Shown in pieces: positions 54,088 through 63,010 of a stretch of DNA of 64,000 nt. The notes under the pieces are model-generated. The model was given only the letters and a program-made list of their open reading frames with translations, searched no databases and was not told the DNA's origin. Origin of the DNA: Desulfosporosinus sp. GTDB lineage: Bacteria; Bacillota; Desulfitobacteriia; Desulfitobacteriales; Desulfitobacteriaceae. Location: positions 124,001-188,000 of the forward strand of contig DOPM01000055.1 of NCBI GenBank assembly GCA_003513495.1, given 5' to 3'. The translations under genes and the position numbers were made by a program. Within the stretch, counting starts at the first letter, position 1; every line of letters begins with the position of its first letter.

Positions 54088-55593
54088 TTATATCAGCTCC
54101 ACTGTAACATCTTCGCGCCTTTTTTCATGAAACACCATGCGCCACTCCACATGGTCCACCGGCTCAAAATGCAGTGCGGAGCAGGCTACATGGAGCTTGC
54201 CTTGGCCGCTGCCTCCGAAAATGATGGCACTCGGACCATCTGCGCCACCAATGATGCCGATGCAAATGCTGCCCGATGCCTGGGGCTCATTGGGATTGGT
54301 GAGCTTTTGCCGAGGTTGGTCGGATGGAATGCAATCAGTGACGGTGAATGCACCATCAGGCAGATCCGGCGCGAGCGTATAGCTCATCACAGTATAGTGC
54401 GTCGGGAACTCCTGATTTTGGTTGCCAAAATGCTCACGGAACATTTCTTTCCGCTCATATTCCCGCACGGTCAGCGTATGCTGTGCGCCAGTGGTCGGGT
54501 GTGTAAACTCGATACGCTCACCGAGCGCTGGTACATGGAAGTGCGGTCCTGAAATAGCGACAGGCTCCTGCATCAGGGTTACGCTAAGCGTCTTGATCTG
54601 AGGTTTGCGTTTCTTCGGCCAAGGAAAAGCAGAGCGCCAGATTACCCAGCCATAGGCAGGATCAAGGGCATAATGCTGGGTCACGCTCTTGGCCTCAAGG
54701 CCGTTGCCCTCTGGGAAACAGGGATTCCATGACACGCCGCAGCCATGAGAGCCTGAAAGGACAGTTCCGTTCAACACAACTTTCGGATTTATATTAATGG
54801 CCAGCGGATTTTCTGCGTGGATCTGCATCCGCTGTTCATCGGTAATGTCGGTTCCATCCGTCTCAATAGAGAGATTCCACTTGTCTACAAAGGAACGGAT
54901 GCTCTCAGCTGGAACCTGTAGGCAAAAGTCCACGACCAAGCCTTTACTGCAGGTGTAAATTGCTGGGATATGCCAGACTTCATCATCCCAGACAAACTGC
55001 CTATCGAGACAAATTTCCTTGCCAGCTCTTTCACGTCCATGATGTCCCCAAAAGTTTCCGTTAAAGTAAACCTTCCATTCGGGTATCTTTGGCTCAACAG
55101 GAACCCACTCATAGTAATCTTCAGTATATTTGAGGCGACTGTAATCAAACTCGGCCTGAAGCTCCTTGATATAAGAAAAGGGCTGCTCCATAGGCGCGAG
55201 CAACAGCTTCTCCCGAATGGCATCCAGCACAACCTTCTGTTCACCGGTGAGAGGACTGTCCTGCAGGAAGGCGTCAAACTGCGCCTGATTCCAACAGTAT
55301 ACCTGCTCCAGTGCCGCAGCATCACCGCAAGCCAGCAGGAGCCGCAGGAAGTCCATAAAATCTCTTGCCACCGGATGCACATAGTTTCCCGGTGTATTCA
55401 TCGGGCTGACCGTAAACACCATCTCGCCAAAGCCATACACGAAGCAATAGTGGATACCATCCACACCGGCCCAGCCGATCACTTTCGACCCCTTGGGCGT
55501 ACAGAAGTAGTTGCTTTCACTCTCGCCACGCCCCAATCCAACGCAGGAGCCGTCAATATTCAGTTTTAGATATCTTTTATAAGTGGTTGCCAT
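54088..55593 (-). CDS. Uncharacterised 501-residue protein carrying a GGADGP motif
   Basis: From ATG 55593. A soluble protein of unknown family with many aromatic residues (FGEMVFTVSPMNTPGNYVHP, KVYFNGNFWGHHGRERAGKE) and a C-terminal segment SGSICIGIIGGADGPSAIIF. IIGGADGP is the signature of membrane decarboxylase beta subunits (OadB/MmdB type), found here in an otherwise unrelated cytoplasmic context. The gene is richer in GC and differs in codon use from its neighbours, suggesting lateral transfer. Function unknown. Confidence 0.7.
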   Translation of the reverse strand: MATTYKRYLKLNIDGSCVGLGRGESESNYFCTPKGSKVIGWAGVDGIHYCFVYGFGEMVFTVSPMNTPGNYVHPVARDFMDFLRLLLACGDAAALEQVYCWNQAQFDAFLQDSPLTGEQKVVLDAIREKLLLAPMEQPFSYIKELQAEFDYSRLKYTEDYYEWVPVEPKIPEWKVYFNGNFWGHHGRERAGKEICLDRQFVWDDEVWHIPAIYTCSKGLVVDFCLQVPAESIRSFVDKWNLSIETDGTDITDEQRMQIHAENPLAININPKVVLNGTVLSGSHGCGVSWNPCFPEGNGLEAKSVTQHYALDPAYGWVIWRSAFPWPKKRKPQIKTLSVTLMQEPVAISGPHFHVPALGERIEFTHPTTGAQHTLTVREYERKEMFREHFGNQNQEFPTHYTVMSYTLAPDLPDGAFTVTDCIPSDQPRQKLTNPNEPQASGSICIGIIGGADGPSAIIFGGSGQGKLHVACSALHFEPVDHVEWRMVFHEKRREDVTVELI

Positions 55594-55668
55594 CAAGGCC
55601 TCGCATTCTATGTATTCGCTGACTAATCGGAATTAATCGCTATGTAGGGAGACACAAGGGAGACAGGA

Positions 55669-55974
55669 GACACAAGGGGACGGTTCTTCTGTGCCAATGT
55701 CTAAGCCTTTCGGACAAATGTGGAATGAAAAGCAGTAATCCTGCACGTTTACCCCGCTTTTTGCGATAACTTTTTTGTGGTATCCAGGTATCTCTGAAAA
55801 TCATCTTTTTCGTGAAAAATATCCTGCTGGCCGATTCCACGTACTATAACATGGTAGATTCCTGTTTCACTCTTCTTTCTTGGCTTCCAGGGCATTCCTT
55901 CATGCCCCTTCTTCACTTTTCTCAAATTCTACCATGTATTTTAATTTGACACATGAGAACCGTCCCCCTGTGCC
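55669..55974 (-). repeat. RAYT-element derivative, copy 5 (both ends present)
   Basis: Starts GACACAAGGGGACGGTTC (with an extra partial GACACAAGG unit at 55651) and ends ATGAGAACCGTCCCCCTGTG-type at 55974. Only edges of the transposase gene remain. Its right end is inside the MmyB-type regulator gene, whose stop codon it provides. Confidence 0.88.
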
Positions 55975-56819
55975 CTTGAAATTAGCATAGCAGCCAATAA
56001 TGATTTCATTTTTCCAACTGTTTCCGTTCCAGGTAAAGGAGTATGTACAATTAACTTTAAGCCAGAATTATCAGAAACATCAAAATTACTGACTTCAAAA
56101 TCTAATAATCCCGCAATGGGGTGGTTCAACTGCTTGGATTTTTCACTATTACTTTCAATTTCATGCAGAGGCCACCATAAGTTAAACTCTTCACTTTGCA
56201 TTTTAAGCTCATCAATAAGTTGACCAAGCCAAGGATCTTCAACGTATCGCCCGCATGTTGAACGGAATCTACCCAATAAACCCTTTGCATGAAATTCCCA
56301 GTCAATAAATAATTGTTTATAACTATTATCTGTGAACATCGCCCAAACAATATTTCGTTGGCGAAGATTCATTTTGCTAAGATCACCAAGAACCAAACAT
56401 GCTGATTCATTCCAGGCAATGACGTTCCACCGCTGATCCGTTACCAGAGATGGACAGAGTACTAGGCTATCCAGAACATGTTGAAGTATGGGACTTATAG
56501 TCCCCTGGTGTTCCGGTATATCCGCCGGAAGCGGCTGGTTTGCCAAAAGGTGAATATGGATGCGTTCTTGTTTATCAAGCTGTAACACTCTGGATAGGCT
56601 TTCTATGACCTGTGTAGAAACATGAATAGGCCGTCCCTGCTCAAGCCATGTATACCAAGTTAAACTTACACCGGCTAACTGTGCTACTTCTTCTCTTCTC
56701 AAGCCAGGAGTACGTCGACGATTTGCTGATGACAGCCCTACCTGTGACGGTAAAATTTTTGACCTGCGCGTTTTTAGAAAATCGCCCAGTTCTTTATATC
56801 GATATTCATCATTACTCAA
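55941..56819 (-). CDS. MmyB-type XRE regulator, C-terminus replaced by a transposon end
   Basis: 292 residues. N-terminal helix-turn-helix with LRREEVAQLAGVSLTWYTWLEQGR, then the MmyB-like ligand domain (VTDQRWNVIAWNESACLVLG, FSKMNL-type loops, LIDELKMQSEEFNLWW). The final residues AQGDGSHVSN are encoded by the right terminal repeat of transposon copy 5, so the natural C-terminus (about 5-15 residues) has been exchanged, which may or may not impair it. It is divergent from the EFR1 gene 150 bp away, a likely target. Confidence 0.9.
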   Translation of the reverse strand: MSNDEYRYKELGDFLKTRRSKILPSQVGLSSANRRRTPGLRREEVAQLAGVSLTWYTWLEQGRPIHVSTQVIESLSRVLQLDKQERIHIHLLANQPLPADIPEHQGTISPILQHVLDSLVLCPSLVTDQRWNVIAWNESACLVLGDLSKMNLRQRNIVWAMFTDNSYKQLFIDWEFHAKGLLGRFRSTCGRYVEDPWLGQLIDELKMQSEEFNLWWPLHEIESNSEKSKQLNHPIAGLLDFEVSNFDVSDNSGLKLIVHTPLPGTETVGKMKSLLAAMLISRAQGDGSHVSN

Positions 56820-56970
56820 AATATCTCAATCCTGTCTATTACTTTTTATACCAGTATAATTTCACTCCTATTAACATTATACGTTCTATATTATTATAAT
56901 TCTGAAAAGACTTGTAAGGAAAACCATTATATTAACTGCAAAAGGTCTACAGATTAGAGGAGGATGTCTA

Positions 56971-57771
56971 ATGGAAACAAAATCACTGAAACTTGTTTGT
57001 TTTTCTCCTACCGGTACCACTAAGTCAGTTATTCAAGGTATTGCGCAGGGTATCCATCGAGGCACTGTGGAGTTAATTGATATCACCAAACCGGATGCCA
57101 GAAAGCAGCGACTGCAGACATCGGAAAATGAATTACTTGTTGTTGCAGTGCCTGTTTATATGGGAAGAGTTCCTGCACTTGTAACAGAATGGCTATATGG
57201 GGTCAAAGCCCAGAATACACCTGCTGTATGTATCGTTGTGTATGGTAACCGGGCGTATGAAAATGCACTGTTTGAGCTTAAAAACATTCTTGTAAAATGT
57301 GGATGTAAACCGATCGCCGGGGCCGCATATATTGGAGAGCACTCCTTTTCAAGTTCCGAAACACCAACAGCCGAGGGGCGCCCTGATGCAAGTGACTTAA
57401 ATCATGCAGAACTATTTGGGCATAAAATTAATGAAAAATTACTGTCTGTTTCATCAGTCGATCACATTTCTACAATAAATATACCCGGCAACTATCCCTA
57501 TGGAGGAATTACTGAGCTATGGAGTGTTGATTTTATAGAGGTCAGTGATACGTGTACGCATTGCGGAATTTGTGCAGAAGTATGTCCTCTTGGTGCTATT
57601 GATTCAGAAAACAGCAATCTAATTGATACTGAAAAATGCATCACCTGTTGTGCCTGCATTAAAAACTGTCCGCAAAATGCCAGAACAATGAAAGCCGGCC
57701 CGGTCAAAGAAGCTGCAATGCGACTGAATAATCTGTATAGAGAGCGAAAGGAACCGGTCTTCTTTCTTTAA
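56971..57771 (+). CDS. EFR1-family ferredoxin with flavodoxin domain
   Basis: 266 residues. The N-terminal flavodoxin-like domain (LVCFSPTGTTKSVIQGIAQG, PVYMGRVPALVTEWL) is followed by two 4Fe-4S sites, CTHCGICAEVCPLGAI and CITCCACIKNCPQNA. EFR1 proteins are electron carriers of anaerobes, possibly for flavin- or radical-dependent steps. It is divergent from an MmyB-type regulator, which commonly controls redox genes. GAGGAGG ribosome site. Confidence 0.9.
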   Translation: METKSLKLVCFSPTGTTKSVIQGIAQGIHRGTVELIDITKPDARKQRLQTSENELLVVAVPVYMGRVPALVTEWLYGVKAQNTPAVCIVVYGNRAYENALFELKNILVKCGCKPIAGAAYIGEHSFSSSETPTAEGRPDASDLNHAELFGHKINEKLLSVSSVDHISTINIPGNYPYGGITELWSVDFIEVSDTCTHCGICAEVCPLGAIDSENSNLIDTEKCITCCACIKNCPQNARTMKAGPVKEAAMRLNNLYRERKEPVFFL

Positions 57772-57836
57772 AATCGCAAACAGCGTCGATCGAACCGGGA
57801 ACGACAGGTTATGAAATCACACCAATTTATAATCGA

Positions 57837-58073
57837 TCAGTAATCGGATAAACCTCTAGCTTTCAGCATTTCTACAATATCATTAACGGTAACCACATTT
57901 GCAAACTCCTCATCAGTAATGGTTATCTCGAATTCATCCTCCAGATCTCCAATAATCATCGACATATCTATCGAATCCACAAATAAGTCTTCCCGCAAAC
58001 GGCTCTCCAGGGTTATCTTTCTCTTCTTCTTTTGTAAAATATGATTTATTGTGAATAGTACTCTGTCTTCCAT
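57837..58073 (-). CDS. Acyl carrier protein
   Basis: 78 residues, acidic four-helix bundle with the phosphopantetheine serine in VDSIDM (Ser34). Length and layout are those of AcpP; a stand-alone ACP away from the fab operon is probably a paralogue serving a specialised pathway. No synthase gene lies nearby. The RAYT element follows 60 bp downstream. Confidence 0.9.
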   Translation of the reverse strand: MEDRVLFTINHILQKKKRKITLESRLREDLFVDSIDMSMIIGDLEDEFEITITDEEFANVVTVNDIVEMLKARGLSDY

Positions 58074-58139
58074 TTTTAGTCACACACCTTCCCTCAACGC
58101 TTATGTAATATTGTGTTAGCTGATTCAGAGACACAAGGA

Positions 58140-59021
58140 GACACAAGGGGACGGTTCTTCTGTGTCAATGTCTAAGCCTTTCGAACAATGTGGAATGGTA
58201 AGCCAGTGATCCTGCATATTTGCCGCAAACTTAATCCATCATTTCTTAAACGACTCAGTATTTTGTTTCGTGCATCTTGGTCCATCTTCTGTAAAGCCGT
58301 TACTGGTTTACCTTTCATTATTCCCTTGGTGATTTCATATGCTTCGCTTTCGCTGATTCGTTTGGTCTTATCGCAATCCAGGCAGTGGTCTTCGTTACCC
58401 TCTTCTGTGAATTTTTTAAGTCCTTCAATTGCTTTTTTCTTATCATTATGTACAATGCTTAAGATTAGACTGGTATCAGGAAATGTGGCCGTATTTCGAT
58501 CCGCGTTGTAATAAGGAGTGCAACTGCTCCATTTATATTCCTCTGGTTTGCTGATGATGGATGCTTTGACGGGATTTTCGTGGATGTAGCGAATGACTGT
58601 TAGTAGGTATTCGTCGTCCTCCACGCATTCACTCTTAAATCGATCTTGAAACACGTGTCCAATTCTTTCGTATTTCCAGTTGTACCAGTATGCGTAACTT
58701 ATACCCAAGCGTTTCATAAACACTGATATATCGCCATAGTCATCTCTTAGCAATAAATGAACGTGATTGGTCATCAAGCAATACCCTAGAACGCTTACCC
58801 CGCTTTCTAGCGATACCTTTTTTGTGGTATCCAGGTATCTCTGAAAATCATCTTCTTCGTGAAAAATATCCTGCTGACCGATTCCCCGTACTATAACATG
58901 GTAGATTCCTGTTTCACTCTTCTTTCTTGGCTTCCTGGGCATTCCTTCACGCCCCTTCTCCACTTTTCTCAAATTCTACCATGTAATCAAATTTGACACA
59001 AGAGAACCGTCCCCATGTGCC
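58140..59021 (-). mobile_element. Intact RAYT-type transposable element, ~880 bp
   Basis: Bounded by GACACAAGGGGACGGTTC at the left and GAACCGTCCCCATGTGCC at the right, imperfect inverted repeats of about 28 bp. Each end is itself a hairpin (GACACA...TGTGTC), as is usual for elements moved by Y1/HUH transposases. It encodes one transposase and has extra GACACAAGG units flanking the left end. Six shortened copies exist in the window (copies 1-5 and 7). Confidence 0.9.
58172..58942 (-). CDS. RAYT/Y1-type transposase of the element
   Basis: 256 residues from ATG 58942 (GGAGAAGGGG upstream; a TTG 10 codons earlier also exists). IYHVIVRGIGQQDIF and CLMTNHVHLLLRDDYG carry the HUH motif His-Val-His; a conserved tyrosine pair lies in ISYAYWYNW and YIHENPVKA follows. 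A ~90-residue C-terminal extension with a helix-turn-helix (GLSLRQICRITGLPFHIVRK) is typical of REP-associated transposases. It appears intact, so it may mobilise the shortened copies. Confidence 0.9.
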   Translation of the reverse strand: MPRKPRKKSETGIYHVIVRGIGQQDIFHEEDDFQRYLDTTKKVSLESGVSVLGYCLMTNHVHLLLRDDYGDISVFMKRLGISYAYWYNWKYERIGHVFQDRFKSECVEDDEYLLTVIRYIHENPVKASIISKPEEYKWSSCTPYYNADRNTATFPDTSLILSIVHNDKKKAIEGLKKFTEEGNEDHCLDCDKTKRISESEAYEITKGIMKGKPVTALQKMDQDARNKILSRLRNDGLSLRQICRITGLPFHIVRKA

Positions 59022-59030
59022 TTGGAATGA

Positions 59031-60131
59031 TTATCTTGCCGATTTTTCTAATTTTTCTATAACAAATTGTCCATAATTTGTGTAGCCGCTTTCCTCATCC
59101 TTAAACATTTCCGGCTCCCATGTATCGTCAAACCAGCAAGCTACCCACCCAATATTCTTCTCATCCAGATAGTTGAGAAACGGAATTCCATAGGATTCTT
59201 TGTTTCCTACAAGATATTGCTGCTTGGTCTCATTTCGATTTTCATCAATAAAACCCCATTCAGTTACAATCACAGGTTTATATGCAGAAATATCACCAAA
59301 CCAGCCCTCCCAGTTTGAACTGTTATGTGCCGGATATATATGCGAAGCATATGCTACATTATTATCCGGTATTGGCTTTTCTTTTACCCATGATAAATTC
59401 TGTGAATACTGAATTCCGCCCACAATTACCATCTGGCCGGCTCCCTGCTTGCGTATCAGCTCAACCAGATTTCGTGCACAGTTAAACCACTGCTCAGCAT
59501 TGATAGAAGCTGGCTCGTTGCATATTTCAAAAATGACATTAGGAGAGTCCTTAAACCGGCTTGCTACTTTTGCCCAGAAATCTTCTGACAATTCCTTCGG
59601 ATGAATGCCTATCTTCGGCATTTCATTACCTGAACCCGTAAGGATGTTTCCAATATAATGCAGGTCAATAATGGCATACATGTTTAATTCATTTGCCCAT
59701 GATACGGCGGGAACAATGTAGTCTTCCAGATAATCAGCATTTTTTATCCATAAATCAGGGTGAACAGGAAATCTGATTACATTTGCACCTGCGCTTTTCA
59801 TTCTTTCAAAAAAGGCTTTGTTCAGTCTGTTCTGATCGTTCAACACCATAAGATCAGGTGGCATAAGCCCTTTCAGAAGGATATTGGAATTCACGTCGTT
59901 CGTAATTCTATTTTCATACACCTTTAGCATGGTAGGAACGCTGCCAATTTGGGTACTCCCTCTATTAATGGGATAATCAGGCAGAGCTTCATACTGACTT
60001 GCTATAATTTCAGGTGTATCCTGCTCACTATTATTCAAAAAATGGTAGGAAATAATATAAGCTGCAATTGCAAAGCTGGAAACTACCATTACTACAGTTA
60101 TAATAATATTAATACGTTTCTCTATTATCAT
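59031..60131 (-). CDS. Glycoside hydrolase family 5, membrane-anchored
   Basis: 366 residues from ATG 60131, preceded by GGGAG. The first 30 residues are a single membrane helix with a basic start (MIIEKRINIIITVVMVVSSF), so it is a type II or signal-anchored exported enzyme. The GH5 barrel has IRFPVHPDLW, VIFEICNEPAS (acid/base Glu), AYASHIYPAH and VIVTEWGF (nucleophile Glu). It probably cleaves beta-glucans or related polysaccharides. The stop lies 9 bp before the RAYT element; it is monocistronic. Confidence 0.9.
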   Translation of the reverse strand: MIIEKRINIIITVVMVVSSFAIAAYIISYHFLNNSEQDTPEIIASQYEALPDYPINRGSTQIGSVPTMLKVYENRITNDVNSNILLKGLMPPDLMVLNDQNRLNKAFFERMKSAGANVIRFPVHPDLWIKNADYLEDYIVPAVSWANELNMYAIIDLHYIGNILTGSGNEMPKIGIHPKELSEDFWAKVASRFKDSPNVIFEICNEPASINAEQWFNCARNLVELIRKQGAGQMVIVGGIQYSQNLSWVKEKPIPDNNVAYASHIYPAHNSSNWEGWFGDISAYKPVIVTEWGFIDENRNETKQQYLVGNKESYGIPFLNYLDEKNIGWVACWFDDTWEPEMFKDEESGYTNYGQFVIEKLEKSAR

Positions 60132-60230
60132 CTCGTCTCCCATAATTCTCTGATTATCAGCAGTTAGTTTCTTCCCTTGTTATAAACATTATCGATACCT
60201 TTACCCTATTGACTCCACTTTTACCCAAAA

Positions 60231-60402
60231 TCAGAATTCATCGCTTAGCTTAGGGGTAATCGTAAACCTACACTTCGGATAATTAGTACACCCCTTAAAG
60301 TCTCCATATTTACTCTTTCTCACGATTAATTCCTTACCACATTTAGGGTAACTATTAGCGCCAATTTGTTTCGCTACTTCAGCTTTCTTTTTATGTATTC
60401 CT
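60231..60402 (-). pseudogene. Topoisomerase-type zinc ribbon fragment
   Basis: The minus-strand frame reads AEVAKQIGANSYPKCGKELI, VRKSKYGDFKGCTNYPKCRF and ends SDEF. This is the C4 zinc-ribbon repeat from the C-terminus of topoisomerase I or associated nucleases, with the first cysteine lost (SYPKC). It has no start codon, so it is a scrap. The rest of 60403-60660 shows no gene. Confidence 0.55.
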
Positions 60403-60670
60403 TTAACATGCTAAATTCTGACTTGTTTATCACCTGGGTCACCCATGAGCGGAAAATCTGGCATCCTATTTCCAATAGCTCGTAAAACTGCAAAACACTT
60501 TCTATAGTCTGAATTCTTCATTATTCTGTAAAACCCTGCCAACAACTGTTCCTTTTTGCAATATTCTTTAATTTACACACACACTATTAGCACGGACCTT
60601 CTGCTTGATAGTCTATCTTGCATAGCTTACGCGTAAAGCTAACCCTCAGCTCAGACAATTTATGTGAAAA

Positions 60671-60707
60671 GGAGCGAAGCCTAAGATTCCTTAGTTTCGC
60701 TCCCTTT
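60671..60707. terminator. Terminator-like hairpin
   Basis: GGAGCGAA and TTTCGCTCC with a 16-nt loop that itself pairs (CCTAAG/CTTAG), followed by CTTTATT. No gene ends directly at it. Confidence 0.5.
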
Positions 60708-60857
60708 ATTAATTATCCCCTCAATTGAAGCTCTCTTCGGTTCTATCTTCAGAACATCAACTGATAATACACAATCTTTTCCGCTTAACCCTAACACTAA
60801 GCCAAAAATTTAAGCTTTCTTCTGTAGGTCCCTGCCTCCAAGAGACACAAGGGAGGA

Positions 60858-61161
60858 GACACAAGGGGACGGTTCTTCTGTGTCAATATCTAAGCCTTTC
60901 GGACAATGTGGAATGGAAAGCCAGTAATCCTGCACCTTACTCCGCTTTCTAGCGATAACTTTTTTGTAGTATCCAGGTATCTCTGAAAATCATCTTCTTC
61001 GTGAAAAGTATCCTGCTGGCGATTCCACGTACTATAACATGGTAGAATCCTGTTACACTCTTCTTTCTTGGCTTCCTGGCAATCCTTCACGCCCCTTCTC
61101 CACTTTTCTCAAATTTTACTATGCATTCTAATTTGACACAAGAGAACCGTCCCCATGTGCC
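60858..61161 (-). repeat. RAYT-element derivative, copy 7 (both ends present)
   Basis: Left end GACACAAGGGGACGGTTC with extra GACACAAGG units just before it; right end GAACCGTCCCCATGTGCC at 61161. The inside keeps fragments of the transposase gene start and end only. Confidence 0.88.
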
Positions 61162-61201
61162 CCTCCCATGTGCCCCCCGTTACTTCTCTTAATGCATAGT
61201 A

Positions 61202-61238
61202 AAGCAAACCACCTAACTTTTCAGTTAAGTGGTTGCTT
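61202..61238 (-). terminator. Terminator-like hairpin after the NhaC gene
   Basis: AAGCAAACCAC and GTGGTTGCTT pair around a loop containing AACTTTTCAGTT, with TTTACT after it on the minus strand. Confidence 0.5.
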
Positions 61239-61354
61239 AGCATATTCAGCGCTAGATAGCTGTGTTCGCATGCTTCTTCTTAAGTTTTTATCTGGCTTAA
61301 ATAAAAGTACTATGAGATTACGCTATTATTGTAGAATTTGCACTGCTTACAAGA

Positions 61355-62797
61355 TTACGATTTCACCTTAGTTGAATCAGCAACTGGGACTTCAAATTTA
61401 CGATTCCATCCCGTCATTACGGAGAAAATTAGCACCGCCAATAACGACCAGTTATATGGATTCATCATGGCTGACCAAATAGATGGCAATGGAAGGCTAT
61501 AAGCTTGTGCTGCTGTAGACATGGCGCTATACCAAACGATAACAGCAATATGCCAAGGAACCGTAAAGAAAATCGAACATACTGCACAGTCCATTAAATT
61601 AGCCCTTCTTGCAGGAGCAAGATTAAACTTTTTGCCGATAGGTTTTACAAAACTTGGCCCTACAAGCAATTCAGCCGGTGCATTTGCTGCAATAGGAATA
61701 GAAGCCAAAATAGTTACTCCTATTATCGATAATTCTGCCTGTTTCACTGTTTTTGCGATTGTTTTTTCAGCAGATTTTAAGATCCGATCCATAACTCCGC
61801 TTTCTACTAACACCTGAGTTATCGCGAGCACAAGAAGCGCAAAAATTATTGCTCCTGTTACACCGGAAATCCCCTGTTCGATTAGACCTGTTGATTCTCC
61901 TCGTTTAGCAGGGATATGAAATAGGGTAGAGATTTGAACTTTACCAATCAATATGCCAAAGAAAGCCGCACTAATGTTACCCCAAATCAATGATTCTATG
62001 ATATGTCTTCCGTTCAAAGCAAGGACTACAACAATTCCCAAACTAACTAACATCACAAGACCTAAGGGGTCAATTTTTGCAGCTATTTCTGGTAAGCTAG
62101 CCACAGTACCCCCGCCACCGAATATCAAAAGGATTATTGCCGAGATGGTAGCAGCTGCCATCGCAAGAGGAAAGCGACTACGAACAACATCTTTCATGGT
62201 GGCCTCTTGAGTATAAGCCGATACGATGGTTGTGTCCGATATAGGTGCTAAATTGTCACCAAAGGCAGCGCCTGCTAAAATACCAACACCCAACATAGCT
62301 GGATCAGCACCCAGGTATACTCCCGCTGGATACATTACTGGGATAAGAGATAGGACTGTACCTGTGCTTGAACCGGTTCCAAGCGCAAACAGGCACGCGG
62401 CTATAAATGCAATTAAAGTAAAAACTGATCCAGTCGCTCCGGCTTTCGTCCCGAACCATAGCAATCCTTCTACTAAACCACCAGCCACCATTAATTTACC
62501 AAAAACTCCTGCAAACAACCATGCAGTGATAATAACGATTCCATTTTTATCGCCTAATCCTCGGAGTACAGATTGACTATACTCGAACTTATTCTTCGCT
62601 AGCATTAACCCTGCGACAATGGCCAACCAACCACCAGCCCAGAAAGCTTGCGTTCCACCACGCTCTGCAACAGAAAGCCATATTAAGATGCCAATCAAAA
62701 CAAATAGCGGAATTAAACCACCTAAAATCCCACCATACATATCAAGCTTTTTGCTTGTATCAAACTCGAAATCTTTATTTTTATCTGGTGCGGACAT
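61355..62797 (-). CDS. nhaC: Na+/H+ antiporter, NhaC family
   Basis: 480 residues with about 11 membrane segments. AGAAFGDNLAPISDTTIVSA is the NhaC ion-binding signature; FALGTGSSTGTVLSLIPVM and IAANAPAELLVGPSFVKPIG are further family features. It exchanges protons for Na+ or in some members for organic ions or amino acids. The minus-strand order D-cysteine desulfhydrase then NhaC suggests that this member may import or exchange an amino acid, an inference from context only. Confidence 0.9.
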   Translation of the reverse strand: MSAPDKNKDFEFDTSKKLDMYGGILGGLIPLFVLIGILIWLSVAERGGTQAFWAGGWLAIVAGLMLAKNKFEYSQSVLRGLGDKNGIVIITAWLFAGVFGKLMVAGGLVEGLLWFGTKAGATGSVFTLIAFIAACLFALGTGSSTGTVLSLIPVMYPAGVYLGADPAMLGVGILAGAAFGDNLAPISDTTIVSAYTQEATMKDVVRSRFPLAMAAATISAIILLIFGGGGTVASLPEIAAKIDPLGLVMLVSLGIVVVLALNGRHIIESLIWGNISAAFFGILIGKVQISTLFHIPAKRGESTGLIEQGISGVTGAIIFALLVLAITQVLVESGVMDRILKSAEKTIAKTVKQAELSIIGVTILASIPIAANAPAELLVGPSFVKPIGKKFNLAPARRANLMDCAVCSIFFTVPWHIAVIVWYSAMSTAAQAYSLPLPSIWSAMMNPYNWSLLAVLIFSVMTGWNRKFEVPVADSTKVKS

Positions 62798-62954
62798 GTT
62801 TTCCCCTCCTAATCATCCTTTTTAAATAATTCACAAAATTCTTGGTAAGACTAATAAATTCAAAATTGGCCGTGTCGGATTTTGAATAAGAACTAGAATA
62901 TATCCATAGATCGCCGCCTTTCAGTATTCCGCTTAGTTAATACCGACTTAGGAC

Positions 62955-62993
62955 TTTAGTCTAATCAAACTTGAGGAGTTTGATTAGACTAAA
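62955..62993. terminator. Terminator between dcyD and nhaC
   Basis: TTTAGTCTAATCAAAC and GTTTGATTAGACTAAA are perfect 16-bp arms with a 7-nt loop. It may attenuate readthrough from dcyD into nhaC or end the dcyD message; 62800-62950 shows no other gene. Confidence 0.75.
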
Positions 62994-63010
62994 AGAAATT
63001 TCGCTTAATA

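Noticed and set aside
60725..60952. 75-codon plus-strand frame running into transposon copy 7
   Set aside because: Its second half is the transposon end, and no ribosome site or homologue is visible.
31948..61161. CRISPR array
   Set aside because: The repeated units are hundreds of base pairs apart with transposase-derived interiors and hairpin ends, not short regular repeats with spacers.
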